This document shows, one piece after another, positions 17,353 through 25,048 of a DNA stretch of 64,000 nucleotides. The notes beneath the pieces were generated by a model. It made no database searches and was not told the DNA's origin. It was given only the letters and a program-made list of their open reading frames with translations. The translations under genes and the position numbers were made by a program. Location of the stretch: the NCBI GenBank assembly GCA_038848005.1, contig JAWCNZ010000001.1:105029-169028 (forward strand). The letters are read 5' to 3'. The stretch's first letter is position 1, and each line of letters begins with the position of its first letter. The DNA comes from JAWCNN01 sp038848005. GTDB taxonomy: Archaea; Thermoproteota; Bathyarchaeia; Bathyarchaeales; Bathycorpusculaceae.

Positions 17353-18200
17353 TCGCCTTTAAAAACCTCCTTTAGCAGTGTTGCCATTTCATCCGACGAC
17401 AAAGGAACGGTGTTGCGAAGTTTTATTCCATCTCCTTTAATTATGTGGTAGAGCCTCGTGGCTTTTGGAATTCCAATTCCGATTAGGCGTGTTTCTTCCA
17501 TGCTTAAGATTTCACGTGGTTCGCCGTCTAAAACAACTTTTCCTTCATCCATCACAATTATGTGGTCTGCGTATTTGGCTGTTAAATCAAGCCGATGTTC
17601 AACAAGCACAACGGTTATTCCAAGCGTCTTATTTAACTCGTAAATTGTTTCAAATATTTTCTTTGCACTTAACGGGTCGAGGAAAGACGTTGGCTCGTCT
17701 AAAACGATTATTTCTGGTTGCATGGCTAAAACAGAGGCTATTGCAACACGTTGTTGCTGTCCACCAGAAAGCTCATGCGGCGCTCTTTCCCTCAAATCAT
17801 ATATGCCCGTAAGCTGTAAAGCCCAATCCACCCTTTTGCGAATTTCCTCTCGTGGCACTCCCAAATTTTCCAGTCCAAATGCAACATCCTTCTCAACAGA
17901 CAAGGCGAAAAGCTGATTTTCCGGATTTTGAAACACAAGCCCAACATGCTGTGCCAACTCGTGGATTGGATGTTCCGAAACTTTCAATCCAGCAACAATT
18001 ACTTCGCCATTCAATTCGCCTTGATAAAAATGTGGAATTAACCCGTTAAAGCATCGGCAGAGAGTCGTCTTTCCACATCCACTTGGACCAGTTACAAGCG
18101 CAAACTCGCCTCTTTCAATCTTTATGGAGATATCCCTAATCGACGGTTTTGCTCCGCCATGATACGTGTAAGTAAGCGCTTTTGTTTCAATCACAGCCAT
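17349..18200 (-). CDS. ECF transporter ATP-binding protein EcfA (first)
   Basis: Partner ABC ATPase of 283 residues. Walker A GPSGCGKTT (about 39), Q-loop FQNPENQL, signature LSGGQQQRVAIAS, Walker B IIVLDEPTSFLD and VLVEHRLD, with Glu preceding the switch His. The FQNPENQLFA sequence is characteristic of ECF modules. First gene of the three-gene operon. The two ATPases are clearly paralogous but distinct, consistent with a heterodimer. Confidence 0.88.
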   Translation of the reverse strand: MAVIETKALTYTYHGGAKPSIRDISIKIERGEFALVTGPSGCGKTTLCRCFNGLIPHFYQGELNGEVIVAGLKVSEHPIHELAQHVGLVFQNPENQLFALSVEKDVAFGLENLGVPREEIRKRVDWALQLTGIYDLRERAPHELSGGQQQRVAIASVLAMQPEIIVLDEPTSFLDPLSAKKIFETIYELNKTLGITVVLVEHRLDLTAKYADHIIVMDEGKVVLDGEPREILSMEETRLIGIGIPKATRLYHIIKGDGIKLRNTVPLSSDEMATLLKEVFKGE

Positions 18201-18262
18201 GCTTTAACGCCCTACCATTTTATGCAGATTTCATTTCACCATTTAAGAGTAGCTACTCAAAT

Positions 18263-19255
18263 TTAATTAACGGCTAACCTCTCCTTTAAAAGCCGCAGAC
18301 ACCGTTTAAGTCCAGTTTCAATGTCGCCTACGCCATTCACTCCAGCGGCTGTGGAGTGTCCCCCTCCCATGCCATGTAAATATTCGCCCAATGGTTTAGC
18401 TATGTCACTGCCCAAATGCACGCCTGTTCTTTCATGAAATTCATGAGCGCAGCGCAAGCTAATTTCAAGATTTTCGTTCTTCTGTCCAGCTACAACGGCG
18501 ACGTGAGCGCCTAAGTCGATTATAGCTCTGGCTGCCGAAGCTTGATAAGCGCTAACATGTGAGAAGGCGATTATCCACTCTCCAATTTTGAAGAGTTTAA
18601 CCCTTTTACAAGCCTTTAACCTTGCAACTCTCTCGGAAAAATCCATTGGTAAAGAAAGCAAACTCAAAGTTTTTTGGGCGTCTACGCCAGCGTCGATAAG
18701 CTCAGCAATTGTTTTAAGCGTGGATGAGTTGGCTAAAACGAAATGGCGTGTGTCAAAGGCTATGCCCAAAAACAACGCTTTAGCCTCATTCTCTCCAAGT
18801 TTAACGCCTAATTCTTTGAAAAAGCCGTACACTATTTCGCATGTTGAAGATGCTTCTTCGTTGGTTATGCACATTCTCGCTGTTTTTTCCGTTTCTGGAT
18901 GAGCTGCGTGATGGTCAATAACAATAAGCGGCGCTTTTACAGCCTTAACCTTTTCAGCCAAATTATTTAACTGCTGAATCGTGTTAGTGTCAAGCAGCAC
19001 TATGGCATCTGCCTTTTCAACATTCGGCTGCTCTTTAACCTCCATTGGCAAATGTTTAAGAACGTGCTTTGAGAGTCTGCTTATCCCTTGAGCTGCGCCT
19101 ATTTCAACCGTAACATTTGGTTTTTGATTTTTCAATAGGCTTGCGAAGGCGTAGGCTGAACATATAGCGTCTGGATCGGCGTTGTGGTGGCACAACAAAA
19201 CAACGAGTTTAGCGTCAACTTCATCAAAAATTTTCTTTATTTCTGTGAATGACAT
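18263..19255 (-). CDS. DHH-family phosphoesterase
   Basis: DHH/DHHA1 phosphoesterase of 330 residues, probably acting on short RNAs or pAp-like nucleotides. Metal-binding motifs in order: HHNADPDAICSAYA (about 23-36), LLDTNT, VIDHHAAHPE (about 117), then the DHHA1 glycine-rich HGMGGGHSTAAGV near the C-terminus. It overlaps the DUF3194 gene by 19 nt and so belongs to the distal end of the exosome superoperon. Neighbours suggest a role in RNA turnover; substrate not determined. Confidence 0.85.
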   Translation of the reverse strand: MSFTEIKKIFDEVDAKLVVLLCHHNADPDAICSAYAFASLLKNQKPNVTVEIGAAQGISRLSKHVLKHLPMEVKEQPNVEKADAIVLLDTNTIQQLNNLAEKVKAVKAPLIVIDHHAAHPETEKTARMCITNEEASSTCEIVYGFFKELGVKLGENEAKALFLGIAFDTRHFVLANSSTLKTIAELIDAGVDAQKTLSLLSLPMDFSERVARLKACKRVKLFKIGEWIIAFSHVSAYQASAARAIIDLGAHVAVVAGQKNENLEISLRCAHEFHERTGVHLGSDIAKPLGEYLHGMGGGHSTAAGVNGVGDIETGLKRCLRLLKERLAVN

Positions 19256-19548
19256 GTTAAAGCCCTCAAATAGCTTTCAACCGAAGCAAATGCCTCTTTA
19301 ACGGCTTCGTCAACAAGCTTTTGCACGTTAAAATCCTTCATTAACGGCGAAAGGACAATGTCCACATCCACTGTTATGGTCAGTGGTTTTGTGCCTTCAG
19401 CTTCAACGCTTATGTTTAATGTTTCTATCATTTTCAGAGAAACCTTAGATAAGACGTATTCTCTAGCGGCATCCTCAGCAACAGCGCACATTTCCTCAAT
19501 TTGTTCGCTGGTTAACTCGGGTATACCCAACTCTTCCACAAGTTCCAC
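19237..19548 (-). CDS. DUF3194 family protein
   Basis: Archaeal protein of 103 residues resembling DUF3194, typically encoded beside prefoldin beta. An N-terminal acidic helix (IPELTSEQIEEMCAVAEDAA) is followed by alternating strands (LNISVEAEGTKPLTITVDVD) and a C-terminal amphipathic helix. Lies 9 nt after the prefoldin beta gene and overlaps the DHH gene. Function is unknown. Confidence 0.7.
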   Translation of the reverse strand: MELVEELGIPELTSEQIEEMCAVAEDAAREYVLSKVSLKMIETLNISVEAEGTKPLTITVDVDIVLSPLMKDFNVQKLVDEAVKEAFASVESYLRALTCHSQK

Positions 19549-19557
19549 CTAAAACGG

Positions 19558-19935
19558 CTATTGTTCAGGCTGGGATGGAGAAATAGGGCTTAAGTCCTGC
19601 TGAAGTTTAGCTTGCAACTCCTTCATTTGACTGCGTATGCGTTCTTCTTGTTTGCCCAAAACAGTGGCTCTAGTGCTGAAAAGTTCTTTCCGCTCGTTTA
19701 AATCGGCAATTGTTTTGTTTTTCTCCGCTTTCACCAACAACGAGCCAATAGCCCTATAAATCACTGCGTCATCGCTTACCTTCTGCAGTTCGCCTAAAGC
19801 CTGCTCAATTTCCGTCAGTTCAATTTCCACCTGTTGCTTTTGCACCAAGACTGATTGAAGCGTTTGCTGAAGCTGTTGAAGCCTTAATAGGCGTTCTTGA
19901 ACTTGTGGTGGAAGCCTTGAAAGTTCATCACTCAC
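19558..19935 (-). CDS. pfdB: Prefoldin subunit beta
   Basis: Cytosolic chaperone subunit of 125 residues that, with prefoldin alpha, holds unfolded proteins for the thermosome. Two long coiled-coil helices (about 5-50 and 75-115) flank a beta-hairpin around VIYRAIGSLLVKAEK, the family signature. The tail ends SPSQPEQ. In many archaea it follows pcc1 directly; here an island of about 2.4 kb separates the two. Confidence 0.9.
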   Translation of the reverse strand: MSDELSRLPPQVQERLLRLQQLQQTLQSVLVQKQQVEIELTEIEQALGELQKVSDDAVIYRAIGSLLVKAEKNKTIADLNERKELFSTRATVLGKQEERIRSQMKELQAKLQQDLSPISPSQPEQ

Positions 19936-20061
19936 TTTTCATCCTTCCATCTGCAAGCAATAAGCTAAGCCACTAATAACATTTTCTAAAAGAACATCTA
20001 TTCAAAAAATATAAGTATTCACCTGCAGCAATTCTTATAAATTGTAGGATGAAACATACTC

Positions 20062-20551
20062 ATGTCTAGTCTGTATGTAACCCAACCCATAGGGCACTTG
20101 GGCTGAAGGTTTACCTTGGAGAAATTGACTCAGACTGCAAGGTTTATCTTTTTGCTTTTGCAGGGATGAACCAGATGAACCCAAAACTTCGAGAAGCCTT
20201 AACTGAATGAGGTAAGGAAACAGGAAAAACCTATTTGCTGGATTCTGGACTAGCGATGACGAAAACTTCCAGAAAGCAGTTCACGCTTTCAGACTTAAAA
20301 AGGTGCCAATGATAGTGGTTACAGCTGGTTCGCAACTTGCGTTCATGAATGAGACAGCAGAAACAGTATACGCTAAGGTTGATGACGAAAAATTTTGCAA
20401 GATGACAATTTTCTCGATGGTAAAGTTTCAAGAAGCAATAAAGGAAGCTGAAAAAGCTCATGACAAAAGAAAACTGCTGGATTTCCTTGACGAATATAAA
20501 ATATCTGTAGAGTTTGGCAATTTTAAATTTGAAACTGAACCAAACAAATAG
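20062..20551 (+). pseudogene. Disrupted gene of unknown family (frameshifts plus nonsense)
   Basis: Three overlapping reading segments join into one protein-like sequence of about 160 residues: MSSLYVTQPIGHLG (ATG 20062), then LKVYLGEIDSDCKVYLFAFA and MNPKLREALTE from about 20103, then NLFAGFWTSDDENFQKAV onward to the TAA at 20549-20551. The joins need one extra base in the GGG at 20100-20102, a stop TGA near 20206 read as sense (TGG is the simplest), and one extra A in the A5 run near 20221-20225. A TATA-like CTTATAAA lies near 20034. The family is not recognised; the segment from 20303 could survive as a small ORF of its own. Confidence 0.55.
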
Positions 20552-20671
20552 TTTTAGCAAGAGCCTATTACCATTAATGATTTCCAAGTGACATGTTGTA
20601 AAAAAGTATTATGCGCCAAAAGAGTTTAATAACTGACCGAAACCCAGTTATGTCCCACATCTATTGACGAG

Positions 20672-21586
20672 GTGTGTTACATTAACGTGAAAAGTACACG
20701 TTCTCGCTTAAACTCCACATTCGCAGTCACTGACATAATGCTAATTGGAACAAGCATAATTTGGGGTGTAAACTTTTCAGCAGTTAAAATTGCATTGGAA
20801 GACTTTGACCCTCTAATTTTTAATGCTCTCCGCTTCGGTTTCGCCTCACTCACTATACTAGTATTGTCAACTGTTAAGCGAAACCTTGGTTTTCACAAAC
20901 AAGATTTCAAAAGCATTTTCACATTAAGCTTGATTGGATACGTAATTTACCAACTTTGTTTCATTTATGGTATAAGACTTACAACAGCGGGCAACTCATC
21001 CCTTATTTTGGCTACCACGCCAATTTTTGTTACACTCTTCAGTGTAGCTTTAGGCATAGAAAATGCAGAACGTAAAATTTGGGGAGGCGTCGCCTTATCA
21101 TTCGGCGGAATCCTCCTAATCACCTTGGGCGGCGGAAAAACACCAACATTGACAAGCCAAGGTTTAATGGGCGACCTCTTAATATTTGCTGGCACGCTCT
21201 GCTGGTCACTATATACCGTATTATCCAAGCCTTTGCTAAAAAAGTATTCGCCCATTCAACTGGTAACCTCAACCATGATTCTGGGAACACCACTGCTAAT
21301 TATAATTTCCATTCCCTCATTTAAAGAGCAAAGCTGGACTTCAATCCAGCCAAGCGGTTGGTTATGCCTCATCTACTCCTTCTTATTCTCCCTCGCCATG
21401 GGATACATGCTATGGTATATAGGAATAAGCCGCATCGGCACCGCACGAACATCGCTCTACCAAAACTTAACGCCAGTCATAGCCTTAACAATCGCCTGGC
21501 TTTTCCTATCCGAAACAATTACTCCGCTTCAAATTATAGGCGCGACACTGATTTTCATCAGCCTATACCTAACCAAACGCCATTAA
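20672..21586 (+). CDS. DMT/EamA-family transporter
   Basis: Drug/metabolite transporter superfamily protein of 304 residues with ten predicted membrane helices in two EamA repeats. The first repeat includes GTSIIWGVNFSAVKIALEDF and the second GDLLIFAGTLCWSLYTVLSKP; each has the conserved WG/W(S) entry helix of the family. The start is GTG at 20672; GTG at 20687, with GAGGTG upstream, is an alternative. It is the only intact gene of the island between pcc1 and prefoldin beta. Substrate unknown; such proteins export or import amino acids and other small metabolites. Confidence 0.82.
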   Translation: MCYINVKSTRSRLNSTFAVTDIMLIGTSIIWGVNFSAVKIALEDFDPLIFNALRFGFASLTILVLSTVKRNLGFHKQDFKSIFTLSLIGYVIYQLCFIYGIRLTTAGNSSLILATTPIFVTLFSVALGIENAERKIWGGVALSFGGILLITLGGGKTPTLTSQGLMGDLLIFAGTLCWSLYTVLSKPLLKKYSPIQLVTSTMILGTPLLIIISIPSFKEQSWTSIQPSGWLCLIYSFLFSLAMGYMLWYIGISRIGTARTSLYQNLTPVIALTIAWLFLSETITPLQIIGATLIFISLYLTKRH

Positions 21587-21654
21587 CGAAATGAGTTCAT
21601 GAAGTTTTAAATATTAATTAAAACAAGCACAATACAAATAGGAGTCGCATAGGT

Positions 21655-22190
21655 TTGAGCAACATCAGAGTTATGATTTTCATAGATGGTTCAAACCTCC
21701 ACTGTGGAATAAAAGGATATAATAAAAAGAGAATAAAACAAACTTGAAAATCGACTATGCAAAATTGATATCACTTCTGCTAAAGAATAGGGCATTGGTC
21801 AGGGTGATATATTACTGTAGCAAGCCCATTCCGCCTGGAAGAATCTCGCAAATAAAATTCCTTGACTACATAAGAAGCTTGGGTATACAAGTTATAGAAA
21901 AACCACTTAAAACAAGATATGATCCTGTCACAAAGTCTACTCGGTATGTGGAGAAAGGCGTTGATGTGGCTTTGGCAACCGATCTTATAGGTATGGCTTG
22001 GGAAAACGCTTACGATGTTGCTGTTATAGTCTCCGGTGACGCTGATTATGTAGGTGCAGTTAGCAAGGTCATGAGTAAAGGGAAAAATGTTGAAGTGGCT
22101 TCCTTCAGGAAATGCCTAAGCAAAGAACTTAGAGAAGCTGCCTTAACAAAAATGATACTTGATGATTATATCCCTCAGATAAAAATTTGA
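21655..22190 (+). pseudogene. NYN-domain (PIN-like) protein gene with a frameshift
   Basis: The N-terminus (TTG 21655, RVMIFIDGSNLHCGIKGYNK, with the first catalytic Asp of NYN/PIN ribonucleases) ends at a TGA at 21745. The rest continues in another frame (KIDYAKLISLLL to the TGA at 22188-22190) and holds VDVALATDLIGMA and VIVSGDADYVGAV, the remaining NYN/LabA-type acidic motifs. Adding one A to the A5 run at 21724-21728 restores a single frame of about 179 codons reading NKKENKTNLKIDYAKL across the join. Either recent inactivation or a homopolymer sequencing error. RNA-processing role by family. Confidence 0.72.
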
Positions 22191-22200
22191 GGGTACTAAA

Positions 22201-22236
22201 AGCAGGCACACCCTACAGGTGGGTGTATTGCCTGCT
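22201..22236. terminator. Strong hairpin between convergent genes
   Basis: AGCAGGCA (22201-22208) pairs with TGCCTGCT (22229-22236), and CACCC (22209-22213) with GGGTG (22221-22225), leaving a 7-nt loop and a 3-nt bulge. It begins 10 nt after the NYN stop codon and faces the 3' end of pcc1, so a bidirectional terminator is plausible. It could also be a leftover end of a mobile element. Confidence 0.45.
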
Positions 22237-22248
22237 GCATTATAATAC

Positions 22249-22268
22249 ATGTTACAAATTTGTAACAT
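22249..22268. repeat. Perfect 20-bp palindrome
   Basis: ATGTTACAAATTTGTAACAT equals its own reverse complement at all 20 positions. It lies 12 nt beyond the hairpin at 22201-22236 and about 94 nt from the pcc1 stop codon. No promoter-facing gene is near, so an operator is not obvious. It may be a protein-binding site, a recombination site or a terminator element. Confidence 0.5.
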
Positions 22269-22361
22269 CTAATTTAAAAGGTTTATGGACAATTGTTCCA
22301 CATAAAACAAATAGTTTTACACTGAAAGCTTTGCTTGTAGTTTTTCTTTTCGAAGACGGGA

Positions 22362-22628
22362 TTATTCCTTTGAAAGTTTGAACGATTCCGCTGTGGAGAG
22401 TACGCTGTAAACGGTTGAAATCCATCTTAAGTAGGCGTTTAGGGTTGCCCGCAAAGCCACGGTGTCCCCAGTCTCAACTTTCAAGGTTAGGACTGCGTTT
22501 TTCCTTCCTATATTTGTTTTTGAACGTTTAGTAGCGGGTTTTTTGGCTTCCGGCTCTAAAGCCTTAACAACAATTTCCAAGTGTTTTTCTGAGGAAAACT
22601 TAAGATGAACTGTTGCTTTTGCCTTCAT
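22362..22628 (-). CDS. pcc1: KEOPS complex subunit Pcc1
   Basis: Small dimerisation subunit (88 residues) of the KEOPS complex that makes t6A in tRNA with Kae1, Bud32 and Cgi121. The family pattern is present: an N-terminal strand ATVHLKFSSEKHLEIVVKAL, a central strand NAVLTLKVETGDTVALRATLNAYLRW, and a C-terminal helix. A Lys-rich insertion (about 32-42) is slightly unusual. It overlaps the Brix gene by 29 nt. The other KEOPS genes are not in the window. Confidence 0.85.
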   Translation of the reverse strand: MKAKATVHLKFSSEKHLEIVVKALEPEAKKPATKRSKTNIGRKNAVLTLKVETGDTVALRATLNAYLRWISTVYSVLSTAESFKLSKE

Positions 22629-23190
22629 TTTCTAACTTCCAAATTAAACGCCAAATGTTGATTCGCGGTCCGACTTCAACCATTTCTGGCACACGCTTAA
22701 AAGTGATGGTTATGCGTTTTGTAAAAATTTGCATTATTGCATCGTACTTTCCCTTAACCGTTTCTTCTAGTGGCAAAACGGGAAGTGTAAAAAATTTTGA
22801 TAGAATGTTCTCAAGTTTTTCAGTTTCGAAATTTTGCTTTTGCGAAGCCGCAATTGCAAGGGATTTTATTCTCCATCCTTTAGGCGTTTTGCCGAATTCC
22901 CTTCGAAATTTCGCATTGCGTATGTAAATTATTGGTGGAACACCATCCAAGCCATGCGGTTTTACGTGGAAAAGCATCATTTTTCCGAGTCCGTGCTTCC
23001 ACCTTTCAAGGATAACCGCTTTTTCAGCGTTGAACTCCATGCATTTTTCGGCTATTCCTTCAAGGCTTAGTTTGCCTCTGTTTATTCGCAGGGTGGATGG
23101 GATGCTGTGGTGCAAATCTCTGCAAAGCGTTCTCATATTTCTTGTAGGTCTTCTTGAAGTTGTTAATAGTATATGCTGTGTTTTAGCCAA
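22600..23190 (-). CDS. Brix-domain ribosome biogenesis protein
   Basis: Archaeal Imp4/Brix-like protein of about 196 residues that binds pre-rRNA during ribosome assembly. Characteristic segments are LLTTSRRPTRNMRTLCRDL near the N-terminus, HGLGKMMLFHVKPHGLDGVPP (in two parts around residues 75-95) and the C-terminal VEVGPRINIWRLIW, the sigma70-like Brix motif. TTG at 23190 is preferred because GTGAT lies 7 nt upstream; GTG at 23202 is the alternative. Between L37Ae and Pcc1 as in many archaea, but rpoP, often found here, is missing. Confidence 0.85.
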   Translation of the reverse strand: MAKTQHILLTTSRRPTRNMRTLCRDLHHSIPSTLRINRGKLSLEGIAEKCMEFNAEKAVILERWKHGLGKMMLFHVKPHGLDGVPPIIYIRNAKFRREFGKTPKGWRIKSLAIAASQKQNFETEKLENILSKFFTLPVLPLEETVKGKYDAIMQIFTKRITITFKRVPEMVEVGPRINIWRLIWKLENEGKSNSSS

Positions 23191-23210
23191 TAAATAAATC
23201 ACTCAAGTTG

Positions 23211-23510
23211 TTACTCAGTTTCTTCCGTTTTTGCAGTTTCTTCTTCTATGGGGATGCCTTTAGCCACACGTTTCGCAACCGTTCCAAGCTTTGTTGCTGG
23301 CGTATACGCCCCACCAGAAAATGTGAAACCGCATTTTCTGCATTCCCAAACGCCGACGCTTACCCTTTTAACGCGTGGAAATCCACATTGGGGGCAACTG
23401 TGAGGCTTCTTCATTTCCGTGACCACCTTAATGTAGCGTTTCCTAACAGTAGCACCGTAACGTGCCCCCAAACCCCGTGTAGGTCCAACCTTTTTCATTT
23501 TCTTCCCCAT
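23211..23510 (-). CDS. rpl37ae: 50S ribosomal protein L37Ae
   Basis: Zinc-ribbon ribosomal protein of 99 residues. N-terminal basic region (KKMKKVGPTRGLGARYG) and the ligands CPQC and CRKC (about 38-60) match the family. A Glu/Thr-rich acidic tail (IPIEEETAKTEETE) extends beyond the usual length. Lies 7 nt downstream of rrp42 in the exosome superoperon. Confidence 0.93.
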   Translation of the reverse strand: MGKKMKKVGPTRGLGARYGATVRKRYIKVVTEMKKPHSCPQCGFPRVKRVSVGVWECRKCGFTFSGGAYTPATKLGTVAKRVAKGIPIEEETAKTEETE

Positions 23511-23517
23511 ACTCGTT

Positions 23518-24306
23518 TCACCATTTCAGTTTTTTGCGTATTTCCTCAGCCTTATCCCTAGCTATTCTCGTAGCCTCCAAAATCTGTTGTGGTGTAAAGT
23601 ATCCGTTGCCGCCCTTCTGCATTGCGCATATATTGCCTTCATCATCAATTGCCACGGAAAATCGGGCGTCCATCACCTGTTCTTCCTCTAGCCACGGGTC
23701 TATGACAAGTTTATCATTTATTTTCGCAAAAGTAACAGTTACTGGATGCTTTCTCACTGGTAGTGGTATATAGCCAGGCTTAATCTTCACCGTGCCTTCT
23801 TCAATTTCGTAATTTGACATTTTAGTGTTGAGTAAGGCGGCTAAAGCGGCTAGGGCTGAAGCGTCTATTAGGTTTCCGTCGTGGTTAAGCACGTAAATGT
23901 CCACAAAAACGACGAAGACCTTTTTTCCAGGTTCTATGCATAATTTTTCAAGTTCTATGGCTTTTGATTCTCTTATTCCTCTGTCGACGATTCTGGCAAG
24001 TTCTATGGAGTTTTCGTCTGGCGGTCCAGCTTCGAAAGTCGGCGAAGCCAAAGGCACAAGTTCAGCGTTTACTGTTAAGACGCCTTCGTTCGGCGTGTCT
24101 GGGAAAGGCTCGCCAATCTCGATTTTTGTTCCAACCATAACCTCTGTTTTTCCAAGCAAAACCCTAGCTGAACCTTCAGCCCGCTCGATTATTCCTTGCT
24201 CCACTTTTATTTCTCGATAATCCATTAGGCCTCTGCCGTCTAGGCGTTTGCCTCTGGCAATTAATTGTGCAATCTGCCTTTGTTTTACGCGGGTAACCAT
24301 TGACAT
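23518..24306 (-). CDS. rrp42: Exosome complex subunit Rrp42
   Basis: Non-catalytic RNase PH-like subunit (262 residues) that pairs with Rrp41 to form the hexameric ring of the archaeal exosome. Family segments include KRLDGRGLMDYREIKVEQG, EVMVGTKIEIGEPFPDTP, and LAALLNTKM. The catalytic aspartates of Rrp41 are replaced here, as expected. It starts 1 nt after the rrp41 stop codon, supporting stoichiometric co-translation. Confidence 0.93.
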   Translation of the reverse strand: MSMVTRVKQRQIAQLIARGKRLDGRGLMDYREIKVEQGIIERAEGSARVLLGKTEVMVGTKIEIGEPFPDTPNEGVLTVNAELVPLASPTFEAGPPDENSIELARIVDRGIRESKAIELEKLCIEPGKKVFVVFVDIYVLNHDGNLIDASALAALAALLNTKMSNYEIEEGTVKIKPGYIPLPVRKHPVTVTFAKINDKLVIDPWLEEEQVMDARFSVAIDDEGNICAMQKGGNGYFTPQQILEATRIARDKAEEIRKKLKW

Positions 24307-24307
24307 T

Positions 24308-25048
24308 TTACGCTTCAGCCTCCTTTATGCTTACATACTTGGATTTTAACGCTTCCTTTTGCAATGCGTAGATTTTTCTGCATCCTTCAAGGGCTAAATC
24401 AACGGCTTTCTCGAATTCTTCAAGGGTTAATATTCCATCCATTTGCAAAAGCGTTATGGCATTTAAATTCGGCATTAAAGCCACTGGAACATCGGCTGAA
24501 CCCATCTTGTCCTCTATGTCCATCAAATCCAAAACTATCGTATCATCTATTTTTCCAGCTGAGCATGCAACAACCAAATCCCGCATTGGAACTCCCGCAT
24601 CTGCCAACGCTAGGGAAGCCGCCACTATGCTTGTACATCTTGTGCTTCCGTCAGCCTGCAAAACTTCAATAAAAACGTCTATGCCTGTTCGAGGATAATA
24701 CTCAAGGAAAATTGCGGGTTCAAGGGCTTCCCTAATAACCTTTGAAAGTTCAATTTCTCTTCTGGATGGCGCTGGCGACTTGCGTTCCTGAACAGAAAAT
24801 GGCGCCATGTGATAGCGGCATCTCAAAACCATTCTGTCTGGAAGCGCCATATGTTTAGGATGTAACTCTTTTGGACCGTACACGGCGGCTAAAATTTTGT
24901 TTTTACCATGTTCTATGTAAGCTGAACCGTCAGCGTTTGACAGTGCGCCTACATCAATTTTTATTGGTCTCAATTCATCTGGCTTTCTTCCATCCAACCG
25001 TAAACCTTTTTTATCAATCAACTTTTCAATTTTTTCACTCATTTTCAT
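24308..25048 (-). CDS. rrp41: Exosome complex exonuclease Rrp41
   Basis: Catalytic phosphorolytic 3'-5' exoribonuclease subunit, 246 residues. RNase PH features: GLRLDGRKPDELRPI, GSAYIEHGKNKILAAVYGP, CRYHMAPFS, DGSTRCTSIVAASLAL, and the active-site acidic segment around LDLMDIEDKMGSADVPVA. Overlaps the rrp4 gene by 14 nt. Works with Rrp42 and the Rrp4 cap encoded beside it in RNA decay and tailing. Confidence 0.95.
   Translation of the reverse strand: MKMSEKIEKLIDKKGLRLDGRKPDELRPIKIDVGALSNADGSAYIEHGKNKILAAVYGPKELHPKHMALPDRMVLRCRYHMAPFSVQERKSPAPSRREIELSKVIREALEPAIFLEYYPRTGIDVFIEVLQADGSTRCTSIVAASLALADAGVPMRDLVVACSAGKIDDTIVLDLMDIEDKMGSADVPVALMPNLNAITLLQMDGILTLEEFEKAVDLALEGCRKIYALQKEALKSKYVSIKEAEA

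Noticed and set aside
21720..21748. Programmed -1 frameshift in the NYN gene
   Set aside because: The A-runs do not form a proper slippery heptamer in the upstream frame, and slipping would need a mismatched P-site codon; an indel is simpler.
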